From positions 1-38,148 of the forward strand of contig CAYVTG010000008.1 of NCBI GenBank assembly GCA_964454575.1: 38,148 bases of DNA. The letters are read 5' to 3'. The position numbers were made by a program, and so were the translations under genes. Shown here piece by piece: positions 1-8,143 of the stretch (within the stretch, counting starts at the first letter, position 1; each line of letters opens with the position of its first letter). A model generated the notes under the pieces. That model was not told the DNA's origin, made no database searches, and saw nothing but the letters and a program-made list of their open reading frames with translations. Source of the DNA: Haladaptatiplasma sp964454575. GTDB lineage: Archaea; Thermoplasmatota; Thermoplasmata; Halarchaeoplasmatales; Halarchaeoplasmataceae.

Positions 1-555
1 CCTCAAGATCACGGTACAGTTTACCTTGCGACTGCCGATAAAGACGGTAACATGGTATCTTACATCCAGAGTAACTACATGGGTTTCGGCTCAGGTCTGG
101 TGGTTCCCGGCACCGGTATAGCACTACAGAACAGAGGGCATACTTTTTCTCTTAACCCCAACGATGCGAACTGTCTCCTACCCGGAAAGAGAACTTACCA
201 TACCATAATACCAGGTTTCCTGACCAAGAACAAAAAACCCATCGGTCCCTTCGGAGTCATGGGCGGCTACATGCAGCCTCAAGGGCATCTACAGGTGATC
301 ACGAATTGCATAGATATCAACCTGAATCCACAGGCGGCATTGGACGCTCCTAGGTGGAGATGGGAAAAAGAAAAAAAGATACTTCTGGAAGAGAGTTTCC
401 CAAAAAATATTGCAGACGTTTTAGTACAGAAAGGCCACGGCATAAATTACACATCCAAGAACATATTCGGAAAAGGACAGATCATATGGAAACACGGCGA
501 CATCTACGCCGGCGGAACCGAACCCAGGGCTGACGGACAGGTAGTGGGATGGTAA
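1..555 (+). CDS. Gamma-glutamyltransferase, C-terminal (small-subunit) part, 5'-truncated by the window edge
   Basis: The reading frame is open from base 1, so the large-subunit half of the gene lies outside the window. The visible part begins QDHGTVYLATADKDGN, then SYIQSNYMGFGSGLVVPG and LQNRGHTFSL. This is the pattern of the small subunit of gamma-glutamyltranspeptidases (Ntn-hydrolases). These enzymes self-cleave before a threonine that becomes the nucleophile; here that residue is most likely the Thr at bases 16-18. The window would therefore hold nearly the whole mature catalytic subunit. The family transfers or hydrolyses the gamma-glutamyl group of glutathione-like peptides. The wording resembles the shorter YwrD-like/archaeal branch more than the periplasmic E. 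coli enzyme; whether a signal peptide exists cannot be seen. The stop overlaps the start of the next gene by 7 bases, indicating co-transcription. Confidence 0.9.
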   Translation, partial: PQDHGTVYLATADKDGNMVSYIQSNYMGFGSGLVVPGTGIALQNRGHTFSLNPNDANCLLPGKRTYHTIIPGFLTKNKKPIGPFGVMGGYMQPQGHLQVITNCIDINLNPQAALDAPRWRWEKEKKILLEESFPKNIADVLVQKGHGINYTSKNIFGKGQIIWKHGDIYAGGTEPRADGQVVGW

Positions 556-974
556 AGGGTATATACATACTGATAGCACGCTTAGAGCAAGACAGGGACA
601 TCAAGATCGGAGCGCTGGGTAGAACACACTTCAAAGCAGGATTCTATCTCTACGTAGGCTCGGCAAAGAACGGTCTTGAACAACGCATATCCAGGCATCT
701 ACGAGAAAAGAAAAAAAAGCATTGGCACATCGATCATCTGCTGGAGTACGCGAAGGTGGTGGATGTAAAGATCAAGACAGGCGGTTCCGAGAATGAGTGC
801 TTATTAGCCAAAAAAGTGAGCGAATTTACATCTGCCATGGAGAACTTCGGGTCCAGCGACTGCAGGTGCAAAGGCCATTTATTTTATCATCCCGAGGATC
901 TATCTTCTCTAAGCCAAGAGCTCGATAGGCTGGATGTGGAAGATATCTTCTGGAAAACTCAAAAATTGTTATGA
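549..974 (+). CDS. DUF123 / GIY-YIG-like nuclease-fold protein
   Basis: A 141-residue protein matching the DUF123 family, a GIY-YIG-related fold found alone or attached to endonuclease III in archaea. Supporting motifs are GIYILIARL at the N terminus, FYLYVGSAKNGLEQRISRH (the GIY-YIG equivalent, with Arg as a likely catalytic residue), KHWHIDHLL, and a C-terminal SSDCRCKGHLFY that is typical of the family and may bind metal. Length is normal for a stand-alone member. The ATG at 549 lies inside the last codons of the gamma-glutamyltransferase gene, so translation is probably coupled. The biological substrate of DUF123 is not established; a DNA-processing role is inferred from the fold. Confidence 0.85.
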   Translation: MVKGIYILIARLEQDRDIKIGALGRTHFKAGFYLYVGSAKNGLEQRISRHLREKKKKHWHIDHLLEYAKVVDVKIKTGGSENECLLAKKVSEFTSAMENFGSSDCRCKGHLFYHPEDLSSLSQELDRLDVEDIFWKTQKLL

Positions 975-1001
975 TGAAGGGGCAGATTATTTGTAAAAAC
1001 G

Positions 1002-1015
1002 AAAATCGATTTTTT
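1002..1015 (+). terminator. Palindrome followed by T-run after the DUF123 gene
   Basis: The self-complementary AAAATCGATTTT at 1002-1013 runs into a six-T stretch, 28 bases after the DUF123 stop. T-runs are sufficient for archaeal termination, so this probably ends the GGT-DUF123 transcript. The hairpin is weak. Confidence 0.4.
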
Positions 1016-1072
1016 AGGTAGAATAAAGTATATTCAATAGCTTTATCCTTGTTGAGGGACCCATAAAAACAG

Positions 1073-1080
1073 TATTATAC
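1073..1080 (+). promoter_or_regulatory. TATA box of the membrane-protein gene
   Basis: TATTATAC lies 23 bases before the ATG at 1104, the spacing expected if transcription begins at the start codon (leaderless mRNA). No Shine-Dalgarno is present before this ATG, which agrees. Confidence 0.4.
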
Positions 1081-1103
1081 AACAACACATATGTCATGAT
1101 TGA

Positions 1104-2156
1104 ATGGATGATAAAAAGACAGCCGTACTGATGATCGTCATGATCATCTTGTGTGCTTGTACCACATCCTACCTAACCATGGATAGGGTCGGGAGGATCC
1201 ATCTTGAGCAAAGATACGAAGTGAACATCACAGGTAACAACACCATATACGAGGTATACCTACCCATACCGAAAAAGATGGATGATATCGAGATGGTGGA
1301 AGGGACCGGGGAATACTCCATCACGGATACAGAGTACGGGCGGGCTCTACGTGTGATCTCGTCCGAAGATACAAGATTAATAGGGAATCAGGACCATTAC
1401 GGTAATACCTTTTGGAGAGTGATTGATAGGGAGGACCACGCCTTGAGCATGGGCACAGAGGATGGATACCAGATGTACTTAGACGGCCAGAGTTCCGTGA
1501 CAGTTAATATTACCTTATATACATCTCTCCGTTCCAGTGGAGCAGGAGAAGGCAATCATTGGTCCCTTGACCATATTTTGGAAAGCGGATGGAATGGGTA
1601 CGCTCTTGAAGATGATGGAGGCTGGGTTACGGATTCATATCCATTTTTTTACCATCTGATGATATTTTTGAATATAATCACATGGATAATTGCATCGATA
1701 TTGATCCATATCGTAATCCGGAGATACAGAAGAAAAGACGATAATATCTTCACACATTTTCGATTGAGATCACCTGCTCTTTTCGGTGTCATAGGATCCA
1801 CCATGTTCTTCTTAGGTGTCCTCCTGCTTGCTAAAGGTAGTGCGAAAATACATGAACCGTTCGGCCTCATAATTCTTTCCATAGGTGTAGTTCTCACGTG
1901 CGGTTTCGGGGGAAGCGGTTTCGAGCGCCTTATAGTGCAAATTTCAGGATCCGAAGAAATGGGTCATACAGGGTTCATAATTGGCTCCTTGATCGGTATA
2001 GGGTTTTTTATGAACGTTCTATTCTTCATCGAGATATTTATGCAGGATATCAGGATATACTTTGCCTATGTTTTAGTTCTATTCGTACTCGTCTTCGGAG
2101 GCCTGACAGCCTGGCTCACAGGCCTATATCTAGAGAAGCGTAAAGATGAGGTTTGA
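1104..2156 (+). CDS. Unrecognised membrane protein with an extracytoplasmic domain
   Basis: A 350-residue protein that I do not recognise. An N-terminal hydrophobic segment (about residues 7-25, ending ACTTSYL) is a signal anchor or a non-cleaved signal. Residues 30-180 are polar, with NITGNNT and VTVNITLYTS sequons, and look like a beta-rich domain outside the membrane. Five further hydrophobic segments follow (about 183-205, 222-243, 250-270, 285-312 and 318-342), the first ending in a basic RRYRRKDD cytoplasmic stretch. No catalytic motif, transporter signature or Cys pair is visible. It stands alone: the upstream operon probably terminates before it and the next gene is on the other strand. 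A receptor or envelope-sensing role would be speculation. Confidence 0.7.
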   Translation: MDDKKTAVLMIVMIILCACTTSYLTMDRVGRIHLEQRYEVNITGNNTIYEVYLPIPKKMDDIEMVEGTGEYSITDTEYGRALRVISSEDTRLIGNQDHYGNTFWRVIDREDHALSMGTEDGYQMYLDGQSSVTVNITLYTSLRSSGAGEGNHWSLDHILESGWNGYALEDDGGWVTDSYPFFYHLMIFLNIITWIIASILIHIVIRRYRRKDDNIFTHFRLRSPALFGVIGSTMFFLGVLLLAKGSAKIHEPFGLIILSIGVVLTCGFGGSGFERLIVQISGSEEMGHTGFIIGSLIGIGFFMNVLFFIEIFMQDIRIYFAYVLVLFVLVFGGLTAWLTGLYLEKRKDEV

Positions 2157-2394
2157 ATCGGATATCAGTGATATTGTCATGGGATTTAGATAATTTCTGC
2201 CTATCGATAATGAGGATATTTACTATGGTGTGCGGTATATCGGCTGACCTCATAGTAGTATATGATAGAATGTCTGGGAATATAGTAAAAATCAAAAGGT
2301 GGTCGAAGGGACTAGGATCCAGGCGCTAGACGCCGAGTCGGATATAACTCTGGAGTAAGTCCTATAAGCTCTTGATGAACTCGCCAACTGATAC
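2157..2394. other. Intergenic stretch with no gene seen
   Basis: Between two converging genes I see no coding frame of significance and no tRNA fold. The only structures are a small hairpin at 2322-2334 (GGCG-CTAGA-CGCC) downstream of an A/T-rich, TATA-like stretch at 2281-2296. A small RNA is possible but unsupported. Confidence 0.4.
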
Positions 2395-2415
2395 GCCTGA
2401 AAAAATTTTCCAGGC
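2395..2415 (-). terminator. Hairpin terminator of the LURP-one-like gene
   Basis: GCCTG and CAGGC flank an A-run/T-run core, starting 5 bases past the stop codon at 2421. On the minus strand the core reads as a T6 run. The structure is symmetrical, so it may terminate traffic from both sides. Confidence 0.45.
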
Positions 2416-2420
2416 AGGAA

Positions 2421-3029
2421 CTACTTGTTTTTTCTTTCGATCTTCGCCATCAATATCAACCCGCCTAGTAGCACACGCCGGTCAAAATTGGGGGGCAGAT
2501 TGGTGCATTCAAGTTCCCAGATATCGCCGATTATCTTGAATTTTTGATCTATATTTGCCACCGGTGTACCACCTAATTTAAGGGTCATCCTTTCAGGTAT
2601 GAGTGTCCCACCGGGCATGTATTTTCTTAACAGTCCGAGGCTTTTGGACTCGTGGATCCCACCGATCAATCGATCGTTCGAATCGTAAACATCCCATTCG
2701 TCCCATGCGAAGCTAGACGTCAAGGCCTTTCTTTTGATATACCCAAGTATCTGGTCTGTATTGGAGTCCATTATCATAAACGTACCCCATAGGTCCAATA
2801 TCTGCTTCTGCTGGATCTTGAACAGCTCACGGTCCGCTTTTTCGTCGGTATATATCCTGATATCTTCCTTCAGCTTGAAAAGCTTCTGTTTGCTGAATCC
2901 GATTGTATTCCCTTGACGATCCTCGATCCAATACTTTTCTCCGATGGTCAGTACCTTCTTCCTTACCCTATAAAAATCCTGAAGCCATATTCCGGACGGC
3001 GGCGGGGGATCTTGTTTTGTTTGATTCAT
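2421..3029 (-). CDS. LURP-one-related / scramblase-like (Tubby C2 fold) protein
   Basis: The 202-residue product shows the two-half beta-barrel pattern of the LURP-one-related/phospholipid-scramblase superfamily: YRVRKKVLTIGEKYWIED, then GNTIGFSKQKLFKLKED, LFKIQQKQILDLWGTFMIMD, ILGYIKRKALTSS and WDVYDSNDRLIGGIHE. The hydrophobic C-terminal strand or helix (RRVLLGGLILMAKIER) corresponds to the buried C-terminal helix of the fold. A proline-rich N terminus (DPPPPSGIW) precedes the domain. The start is supported by a GAGGTG Shine-Dalgarno 6-11 bases upstream. Prokaryotic members have no assigned biochemical function; lipid binding is inferred only from the fold. Confidence 0.75.
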   Translation of the reverse strand: MNQTKQDPPPPSGIWLQDFYRVRKKVLTIGEKYWIEDRQGNTIGFSKQKLFKLKEDIRIYTDEKADRELFKIQQKQILDLWGTFMIMDSNTDQILGYIKRKALTSSFAWDEWDVYDSNDRLIGGIHESKSLGLLRKYMPGGTLIPERMTLKLGGTPVANIDQKFKIIGDIWELECTNLPPNFDRRVLLGGLILMAKIERKNK

Positions 3030-3246
3030 CTTTTACACCTCGGTATCTGAAACTACATAAGACTTCATGGAGATATGTTTTTCCCAAAGACGGGAAAGAT
3101 CTAGATAGATATTCCATAAACCTATACTTAACATTGAACACAGACTCTACGAGATATTGTACGGTTTTTCATCAACGCCCCAATTTTAATATCATCTGTA
3201 GTGATATCCTTCGGAAATAGCGATCATTCTGAGACACTAAAACGGA

Positions 3247-4578
3247 TCACTCAAGCGGACAAGTTGTGGAATTCCAACCCTTTATCCCGCCCAGGATAAC
3301 GTTCAGGCTCTCCCATCCATCTCGTTTCAACAGGCTGGCGGCTGTCATGGAGCGAAGGCCGCTGCCGCAGAATATGTAGATCTCTTGATCCTTCGGAATA
3401 TTGTCCATATTGTCCGGTATCTGGGTCAAGTGTATGTGATGAGCACCTTCTATCTCGCCGTCCTTCTTTAGCTCTCCTGCACCCCTTACGTCGAGTATCC
3501 AGGGTTCTTTTCCCAGATCTAACATACCACATAAACTCTGCACTGTAAGCGTGTTTATGGAAGCACTCTTCCTGCCGGCCATGTGCCACGCCAGCATCCC
3601 TCCGGAAAGTGCACCTTTAACATCGTCGTAGCCCATCCGTTTGAGGTATGTAACAGCCGTGGGTACATCGTCACTCACCAGATATATGGGTTCATCGTAT
3701 GGTAAAAACCAGCCGGCAAAGCTCGGCACGCCCGCCAGCCAGATGGATATGGCCCCGGGTATATGTGCGGAGCCGAAACAAAGTTCCTTTCTTGTATCCA
3801 GTATGATGCCTCCTTCGAATTCCTCAGGGGTCATGTATTTGAACCCGTCCTGTATCGATGCGGGACCTTCCTGGTTCATCTTTTCCATCATGGCAAAATA
3901 CGGTGGATATTCTCTCATCTCCGCTGTCTTCTCCACAAATTCTACCGCATCGGAAACCTGCAATTTAGGATTTCTTTGCCTCTCGATCCCAACGGTGGTC
4001 CATTCTCTTTCAGCGATACTCTCACCGCATACGGAGCCTGCACCATGTGCCGGGCATATGATAACACCGTCGCCCAGGGGCAGTATCTTCTCGAATATCG
4101 AATCGTACAATTTAACGGCCATATCTTTCGATCGTTCCTCTCCGTAGAAATCGACTCTGCCTACGTCCCCTGCGAAGAGCACATCGCCGGTAAAGATGAT
4201 CCACGGCTCACCGTCCGGGTCGTACAGCAGATAACTCATGCTGCCCAGAGTGTGCCCCGGCGTGTGTATCGCCTCCAGTTTAAGCCTGCCGATATCCCAC
4301 GTTCGCCCTTCCTCGGCAAGCGAACCGTAGCCGTATTCCAATTCCTTCTCAGCGTGCCATACCTCAGCACCTGTCCTTGATCTAAGTTCGCAGGAGCCTA
4401 TCACGTAATCCTCATTCCTATGAGTTTCGAATACCTGGGTTATGGTCATGCCTTCTTTCTCAGCTATCTCCAAGTATCGCTCTACATCCCTCCTGGGGTC
4501 TATCACCACAGCTTGATGTTCATCTCCGATGATGTATGAATAGTGCGCCAGTCCCTCGGATCTTATCCTTTTCAACAT
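3247..4578 (-). CDS. MBL-fold protein with two C-terminal rhodanese domains (persulfide dioxygenase-like)
   Basis: A 443-residue protein: a metallo-beta-lactamase domain (about 1-235) followed by two rhodanese domains (about 255-345 and 355-443). The usual HxHxDH motif reads THRNEDY, so the second and last histidines are replaced by Asn55 and Tyr58. His53, His109 (TPGHT) and Asp132 (FTGDVLF) remain. These correspond to the three iron ligands of ETHE1-type persulfide dioxygenases, suggesting a mono-iron rather than a di-zinc site. The first rhodanese lacks a catalytic Cys; the second has one in FCGSGLRS. I chose the ATG at 4578 over an upstream one at 4626 because GGTGG precedes it and the conserved sequence starts there. 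A role in persulfide or sulfane-sulfur handling fits the msrA-msrB neighbours. Confidence 0.8.
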   Translation of the reverse strand: MLKRIRSEGLAHYSYIIGDEHQAVVIDPRRDVERYLEIAEKEGMTITQVFETHRNEDYVIGSCELRSRTGAEVWHAEKELEYGYGSLAEEGRTWDIGRLKLEAIHTPGHTLGSMSYLLYDPDGEPWIIFTGDVLFAGDVGRVDFYGEERSKDMAVKLYDSIFEKILPLGDGVIICPAHGAGSVCGESIAEREWTTVGIERQRNPKLQVSDAVEFVEKTAEMREYPPYFAMMEKMNQEGPASIQDGFKYMTPEEFEGGIILDTRKELCFGSAHIPGAISIWLAGVPSFAGWFLPYDEPIYLVSDDVPTAVTYLKRMGYDDVKGALSGGMLAWHMAGRKSASINTLTVQSLCGMLDLGKEPWILDVRGAGELKKDGEIEGAHHIHLTQIPDNMDNIPKDQEIYIFCGSGLRSMTAASLLKRDGWESLNVILGGIKGWNSTTCPLE

Positions 4579-4645
4579 AGTTTTCCACCTGATTACACAG
4601 TACAGATAAACAATAAAAACTTTCACATCGGAAAATCGGCTAAAG

Positions 4646-4655
4646 GTATTAATAC
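4646..4655 (+). promoter_or_regulatory. TATA-like element upstream of msrA
   Basis: GTATTAATAC lies 21 bases before the msrA ATG at 4677, compatible with a leaderless or very short leader. The same 98-base gap must also hold the opposing promoter of the MBL-rhodanese gene; an A/T-rich stretch at 4604-4620 is the candidate. Confidence 0.35.
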
Positions 4656-4676
4656 GATAAAAACCAAGTTTAAGTC

Positions 4677-5345
4677 ATGATATTTAAAAAACCAACCCTG
4701 GTGACAGGAGAGCCCCCTTCCATAGACCGAGAGTCTCCCAAGGATACAAAGACAGCAACGCTGGCGATGGGTTGTTTTTGGGGCCCCGATGCCCTTTACG
4801 GCGCACATCCCGGGATCATAAGAACCAGGGTGGGATATGCAGGAGGTAAGAAGGATTCCCCGACATACAGGGATCTGGGTGACCATACGGAAGCTATACA
4901 GATAGACTACGATCCGAAGAAAGTAGGCTACAAAGAACTTCTGGATATATTCCTAAATAACCACGACCCCACAGCCCCGAGTTCCATACAGTACAGGTCC
5001 ATGATATTCTACCACGGCGATAATCAGAAAGAACTGGCACTGAAAGTAAAAGACGAATATCCGAACATCGTTGTTAAGGAATACACTATTTTCTACATGG
5101 CCGAAGATTATCATCAAAAATATCATCTGTCTACCAACAAAACACTGTACAAAGCCTTCAGAGATATATATCCGGATATGAAGCAATTCATAGACTCAAC
5201 GGCTGTAGCGCGGGCCAATGGATACGCCGCAGGTCGGGGCCATTTAGAGTCCGAAGTACAGCTTAAAGAGCTGGGATTGAACGAAGAGGGTCGTTCTTTA
5301 CTTTACGATAGATGGAAGTATTCCTCGGGAGCGTGCTGCAGATGA
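4677..5345 (+). CDS. msrA: Peptide methionine sulfoxide reductase MsrA
   Basis: The 222-residue protein repairs the S-epimer of methionine sulfoxide. The catalytic motif GCFWG is at residues 32-36 with nucleophile Cys33, followed by TRVGYAGGKKDSPTYRDLGDHTEAIQIDYDP, here quoted only as its start TRVGYAGG and its end HTEAIQIDYDP. FLNNHDPTAPSSIQYRS is the substrate-pocket stretch. The C terminus ends in SSGACCR, whose two Cys are candidates for the resolving residue. The length is normal for a full MsrA. Its stop overlaps the msrB start as ATGA, so the two genes are translated as a pair. Confidence 0.95.
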   Translation: MIFKKPTLVTGEPPSIDRESPKDTKTATLAMGCFWGPDALYGAHPGIIRTRVGYAGGKKDSPTYRDLGDHTEAIQIDYDPKKVGYKELLDIFLNNHDPTAPSSIQYRSMIFYHGDNQKELALKVKDEYPNIVVKEYTIFYMAEDYHQKYHLSTNKTLYKAFRDIYPDMKQFIDSTAVARANGYAAGRGHLESEVQLKELGLNEEGRSLLYDRWKYSSGACCR

Positions 5346-5770
5346 AGTATGAAAAACCATCGGATGAAGAGATAAAAAATAAATTAACACCAAAACAGTA
5401 CGAGGTGACTCAGAACAAAGGCACTGAACCGGCCTTCAGGAACGAATACTGGGATAACAAGGAAGAGGGCATCTACGTGGATGTGGTCACGGGAGAGCCA
5501 CTCTTTAGCTCGAAGGACAAGTACGATTCCGGAACCGGCTGGCCCAGTTTCTCTAAACCCATAGAGCCTAACAACATAGTGACGAAAAAAGAGCCGGGGA
5601 TATTCGGCAGCAGAACGGAAGTCAAAAGCAAGCACGGCGCTTCACACCTGGGCCACATGTTCAACGACGGCCCGCCGCCGACGGGTAAACGCTACTGCAT
5701 GAACTCCGCCGCTCTAAGATTCATCCCAAAAGAAGATATGGAAGAAGAGGGCTACGAAGAATATCTCTGA
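5342..5770 (+). CDS. msrB: Peptide methionine-(R)-S-oxide reductase MsrB
   Basis: The 143-residue enzyme reduces the R-epimer of methionine sulfoxide and complements MsrA. GEPLFSSKDKYDSGTGWPSF and the C-terminal RYCMNSAALRF are diagnostic; the latter holds the catalytic Cys119. GHMFNDGPPPTG carries the usual active-site residues. The two CxxC zinc pairs of the zinc-binding subclass are absent (IYVDVVTGEP replaces the first), so this is the zinc-free form. I chose the ATG at 5342, which overlaps the msrA stop in ATGA, over an in-frame ATG at 5312 inside msrA, because the recognised family sequence begins there. Confidence 0.95.
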   Translation: MKYEKPSDEEIKNKLTPKQYEVTQNKGTEPAFRNEYWDNKEEGIYVDVVTGEPLFSSKDKYDSGTGWPSFSKPIEPNNIVTKKEPGIFGSRTEVKSKHGASHLGHMFNDGPPPTGKRYCMNSAALRFIPKEDMEEEGYEEYL

Positions 5771-5840
5771 TATTATCGATACACGAGAAAACTAAACAGA
5801 ACCCTTTGTAGCATGGAAAAAATCACGATTTTACGACAAA

Positions 5841-5849
5841 GATAAATAG
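5841..5849 (+). promoter_or_regulatory. TATA box upstream of the RNase J-like/HAD gene pair
   Basis: GATAAATAG lies 35 bases before the ATG at 5885. Transcription about 27 bases downstream would leave a leader of roughly 12 bases containing a weak GGTTTGA ribosome-binding sequence. Confidence 0.4.
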
Positions 5850-5884
5850 AGTGCCCGCCATCTGCTGGAAAAGTGGTTTGAATC

Positions 5885-7471
5885 ATGTATATAACGGTTT
5901 ACGGCGGGGCAAATGAGATAGGCGGTAACAAGATATTGGTACAAACCGAAGAAACAAGAGTGATGCTAGATTTCGGTAGGCGTATGGGATTCGATTCACA
6001 ATTTTTTTCTGAATTCATCAATCCCAGGACCAATACAGAACTGAGAGACAGACTGATCATGGGGGCACTGCCGGAGATCCCGGGTATGTACAGCGAAGAC
6101 ATGTTGAAACCCATCGGCCTGGGGGATGATCGAGATTATCATAAAGTACTGACCTCAGATTCACCCATGCTGGATCACGATGGTTTAGAGACCTATGAAG
6201 TCCACTATAAAAAACACAAAAAAGGATACGTGGATGCGGTACTGGTATCTCATGCACACCTGGACCACGTTGGAGACCTCAACTTCGTTCATCCCGACAT
6301 CCCAATGTGCTGCACCCCGGTCACAGAATCGTTGATCAAAGCTATCGATGACGTCACCACGTTCAAATCCGGGGCGTTGGAGTCCTCAAGGCACAAGATA
6401 GCCTACACAAAGAGAGGTATGTTTCCCGGAGCCCCAAAGATAAACAAGAAAGAGAAATGCAGTCGTGACTGTATGGCTGGATCGCAGATTATAGGCGATA
6501 TACACGTAAAGATGATCGATGTTGATCACTCGGTACCGGGGGCGTGCAGTTTTTTAATAGAAACACCGAAAGACACGATACTCTACACAGGAGATATCCG
6601 ATTCCACGGAAGCTCTCCGATATCAAAGGAGCAGTACTTAAACAGCATAGACAAAGAAATAGATATACTCGTATGTGAGGGAACCAGGGTTGACTCAGAT
6701 TCCGTTATAACCGAGGATATGGTGCAAGAAGATATTTCCAAGGATATAGCCAAAACAAAAGGACTAGTATTCGTTGATTTTAGTTGGAAGGACACCACTC
6801 GTTACGAGACCATAAGACAGGCAGCAGAGGATAACGGAAGAACATTCGTGATCGATGCCAGACTGGCCTACCTTCTGAACAAACTAGACATGTATCCGGA
6901 AGACGGGAGCATCAAAGTGTTCTTAAGACGCAATGGATCCGCTCTTTACTCCCCACATGATTATGTAAGGAGTAAACACGAACTCGGTTTCTCAGTGGAC
7001 GGCGACGATCTGGATCTAACACACTACGAGAACGGCTTGACAGCCTCCGAGATGATGGAGGACCCAGAACGATACGTATTGATGCTATCATACTTCCAGT
7101 TCAACCAACTTTTCGATTTTACCGATCAAGATGGAAAGATACCTGAGTCTTTCTTCATCAAAGCACAGTGCGAGCCATTCTCAGATGATATGGAACTGGA
7201 CGAGGAACGCATGATCAACTGGCTTGAACACTTTGGAATAGACTTTGAGGAGGAACAGGATATAAGATGCATACGACGATCACACGTCTCCGGACACGCT
7301 TCGAGACCGGAGCTAAAAGAACTGATCTCCAGCTTGAAGCCAAAGATACTGATACCAGTACACACACTCGATCCAGGTGAGTTCAAAAAGATAGCATTTG
7401 AAATAGAAGAAGAAACCGGCCACAAGATAGATGTCGTGATCCCGGATAGAGGAATAAGATATGAGCTCTAA
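5885..7471 (+). CDS. MBL-fold hydrolase related to RNase J / RNA-specificity-domain family
   Basis: A 528-residue metallo-beta-lactamase protein. The N-terminal YGGANEIGGNKILVQ and MLDFGRRMGFDSQFFSEF stretch is typical of the RNase J-related MBL family. The metal motif HAHLDH is intact at residues 123-128; further ligands are in DVDHSVPGACSF and LYTGDIRFHG. A central segment with VFVDFSWKDTTRYETI and the end motif SSLKPKILIPVHTLDPGEF resemble the beta-CASP and RNA-metabolism histidine of this family. Processing or degradation of RNA is therefore likely, though exo- versus endonuclease mode cannot be told. The stop overlaps the start of the HAD gene by 11 bases. Not a classical archaeal aCPSF: no KH domains are present. 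Confidence 0.8.
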   Translation: MYITVYGGANEIGGNKILVQTEETRVMLDFGRRMGFDSQFFSEFINPRTNTELRDRLIMGALPEIPGMYSEDMLKPIGLGDDRDYHKVLTSDSPMLDHDGLETYEVHYKKHKKGYVDAVLVSHAHLDHVGDLNFVHPDIPMCCTPVTESLIKAIDDVTTFKSGALESSRHKIAYTKRGMFPGAPKINKKEKCSRDCMAGSQIIGDIHVKMIDVDHSVPGACSFLIETPKDTILYTGDIRFHGSSPISKEQYLNSIDKEIDILVCEGTRVDSDSVITEDMVQEDISKDIAKTKGLVFVDFSWKDTTRYETIRQAAEDNGRTFVIDARLAYLLNKLDMYPEDGSIKVFLRRNGSALYSPHDYVRSKHELGFSVDGDDLDLTHYENGLTASEMMEDPERYVLMLSYFQFNQLFDFTDQDGKIPESFFIKAQCEPFSDDMELDEERMINWLEHFGIDFEEEQDIRCIRRSHVSGHASRPELKELISSLKPKILIPVHTLDPGEFKKIAFEIEEETGHKIDVVIPDRGIRYEL

Positions 7472-8141
7472 CATCGGAGATAGAAAGATAAAGGCAGTCA
7501 TCTTCGACATGGACAACACTCTTTGTGACTTCGTGGAAGCAAAGATACGTGCTTGTGACGCGGTATCGGAATATATAGGTCGAAAGGACGGCCGCCAGCT
7601 ATTGGATTATTTTTTTAGAAAGAAATACGATATCGAGGATCCCAAACATATAGAGGATTATCTGAAGGACAACGAAAAATACAGCGAAAGCATGTTTGAG
7701 GAGTGCAGTGGTATTTACCGTGATATCAAACTGGACAACATAAAAAATTACAAAGGCGTGAAAGACACATTCAAGATACTAAAGGAACACAACATCAAGA
7801 TCGCGGTCCTAACAGATGCTACTGAGAAAAATGCCAGGGAGCGTTTGAACCGCATGGGGATAACAGACCTGATAGACGTTCTGGTCACCTACGACTCAAC
7901 AAGGAAGAAAAAACCACATCATGCGCCTTTCCTACACACTTTAAATCTACTAGGGCTAGAACCTGAAGAGGTCGCCATGGTAGGGGACAGTCCCACAAGA
8001 GATATAGCACCGAGTAAAGCCATAGGTTTTTTTACCGTTTACGCGGAGTATGGAGACAGAAATTTTCACGAAAAGGGTGACCCCGACCACGACGTCAGTA
8101 TAGGCTCATTGGAAGAATTGCCCGAAATACTTGGTTTATAG
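7461..8141 (+). CDS. HAD-superfamily phosphatase
   Basis: The 226-residue protein carries the four HAD motifs: FDMDNTL (nucleophile Asp16, acid Asp18), AVLTDATEK, the lysine of RKKKPHHAPF, and MVGDSPTRDIAPSKAIG with the Mg-binding acids. A helical cap lies between residues 24 and 95. The arrangement resembles archaeal HAD-IA phosphatases of the PH1421/TON_0338 type (small phosphorylated metabolites), but the substrate cannot be read from sequence. It overlaps the preceding RNase J-like gene by 11 bases and ends 2 bases before the convergent regulator gene. Confidence 0.88.
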   Translation: MSSNIGDRKIKAVIFDMDNTLCDFVEAKIRACDAVSEYIGRKDGRQLLDYFFRKKYDIEDPKHIEDYLKDNEKYSESMFEECSGIYRDIKLDNIKNYKGVKDTFKILKEHNIKIAVLTDATEKNARERLNRMGITDLIDVLVTYDSTRKKKPHHAPFLHTLNLLGLEPEEVAMVGDSPTRDIAPSKAIGFFTVYAEYGDRNFHEKGDPDHDVSIGSLEELPEILGL

Positions 8142-8143
8142 GA

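Noticed and set aside
2301..2399. Possible C/D-box RNA (TGATGA and CTGA-like boxes near 2373-2399)
   Set aside because: Box C deviates at its first base and the box spacing is too short for a guide RNA.
3641..4380. Long plus-strand frames opposite the MBL-rhodanese gene
   Set aside because: Antisense to a clearly conserved protein; low-quality composition rich in Ser/His and no start signals.
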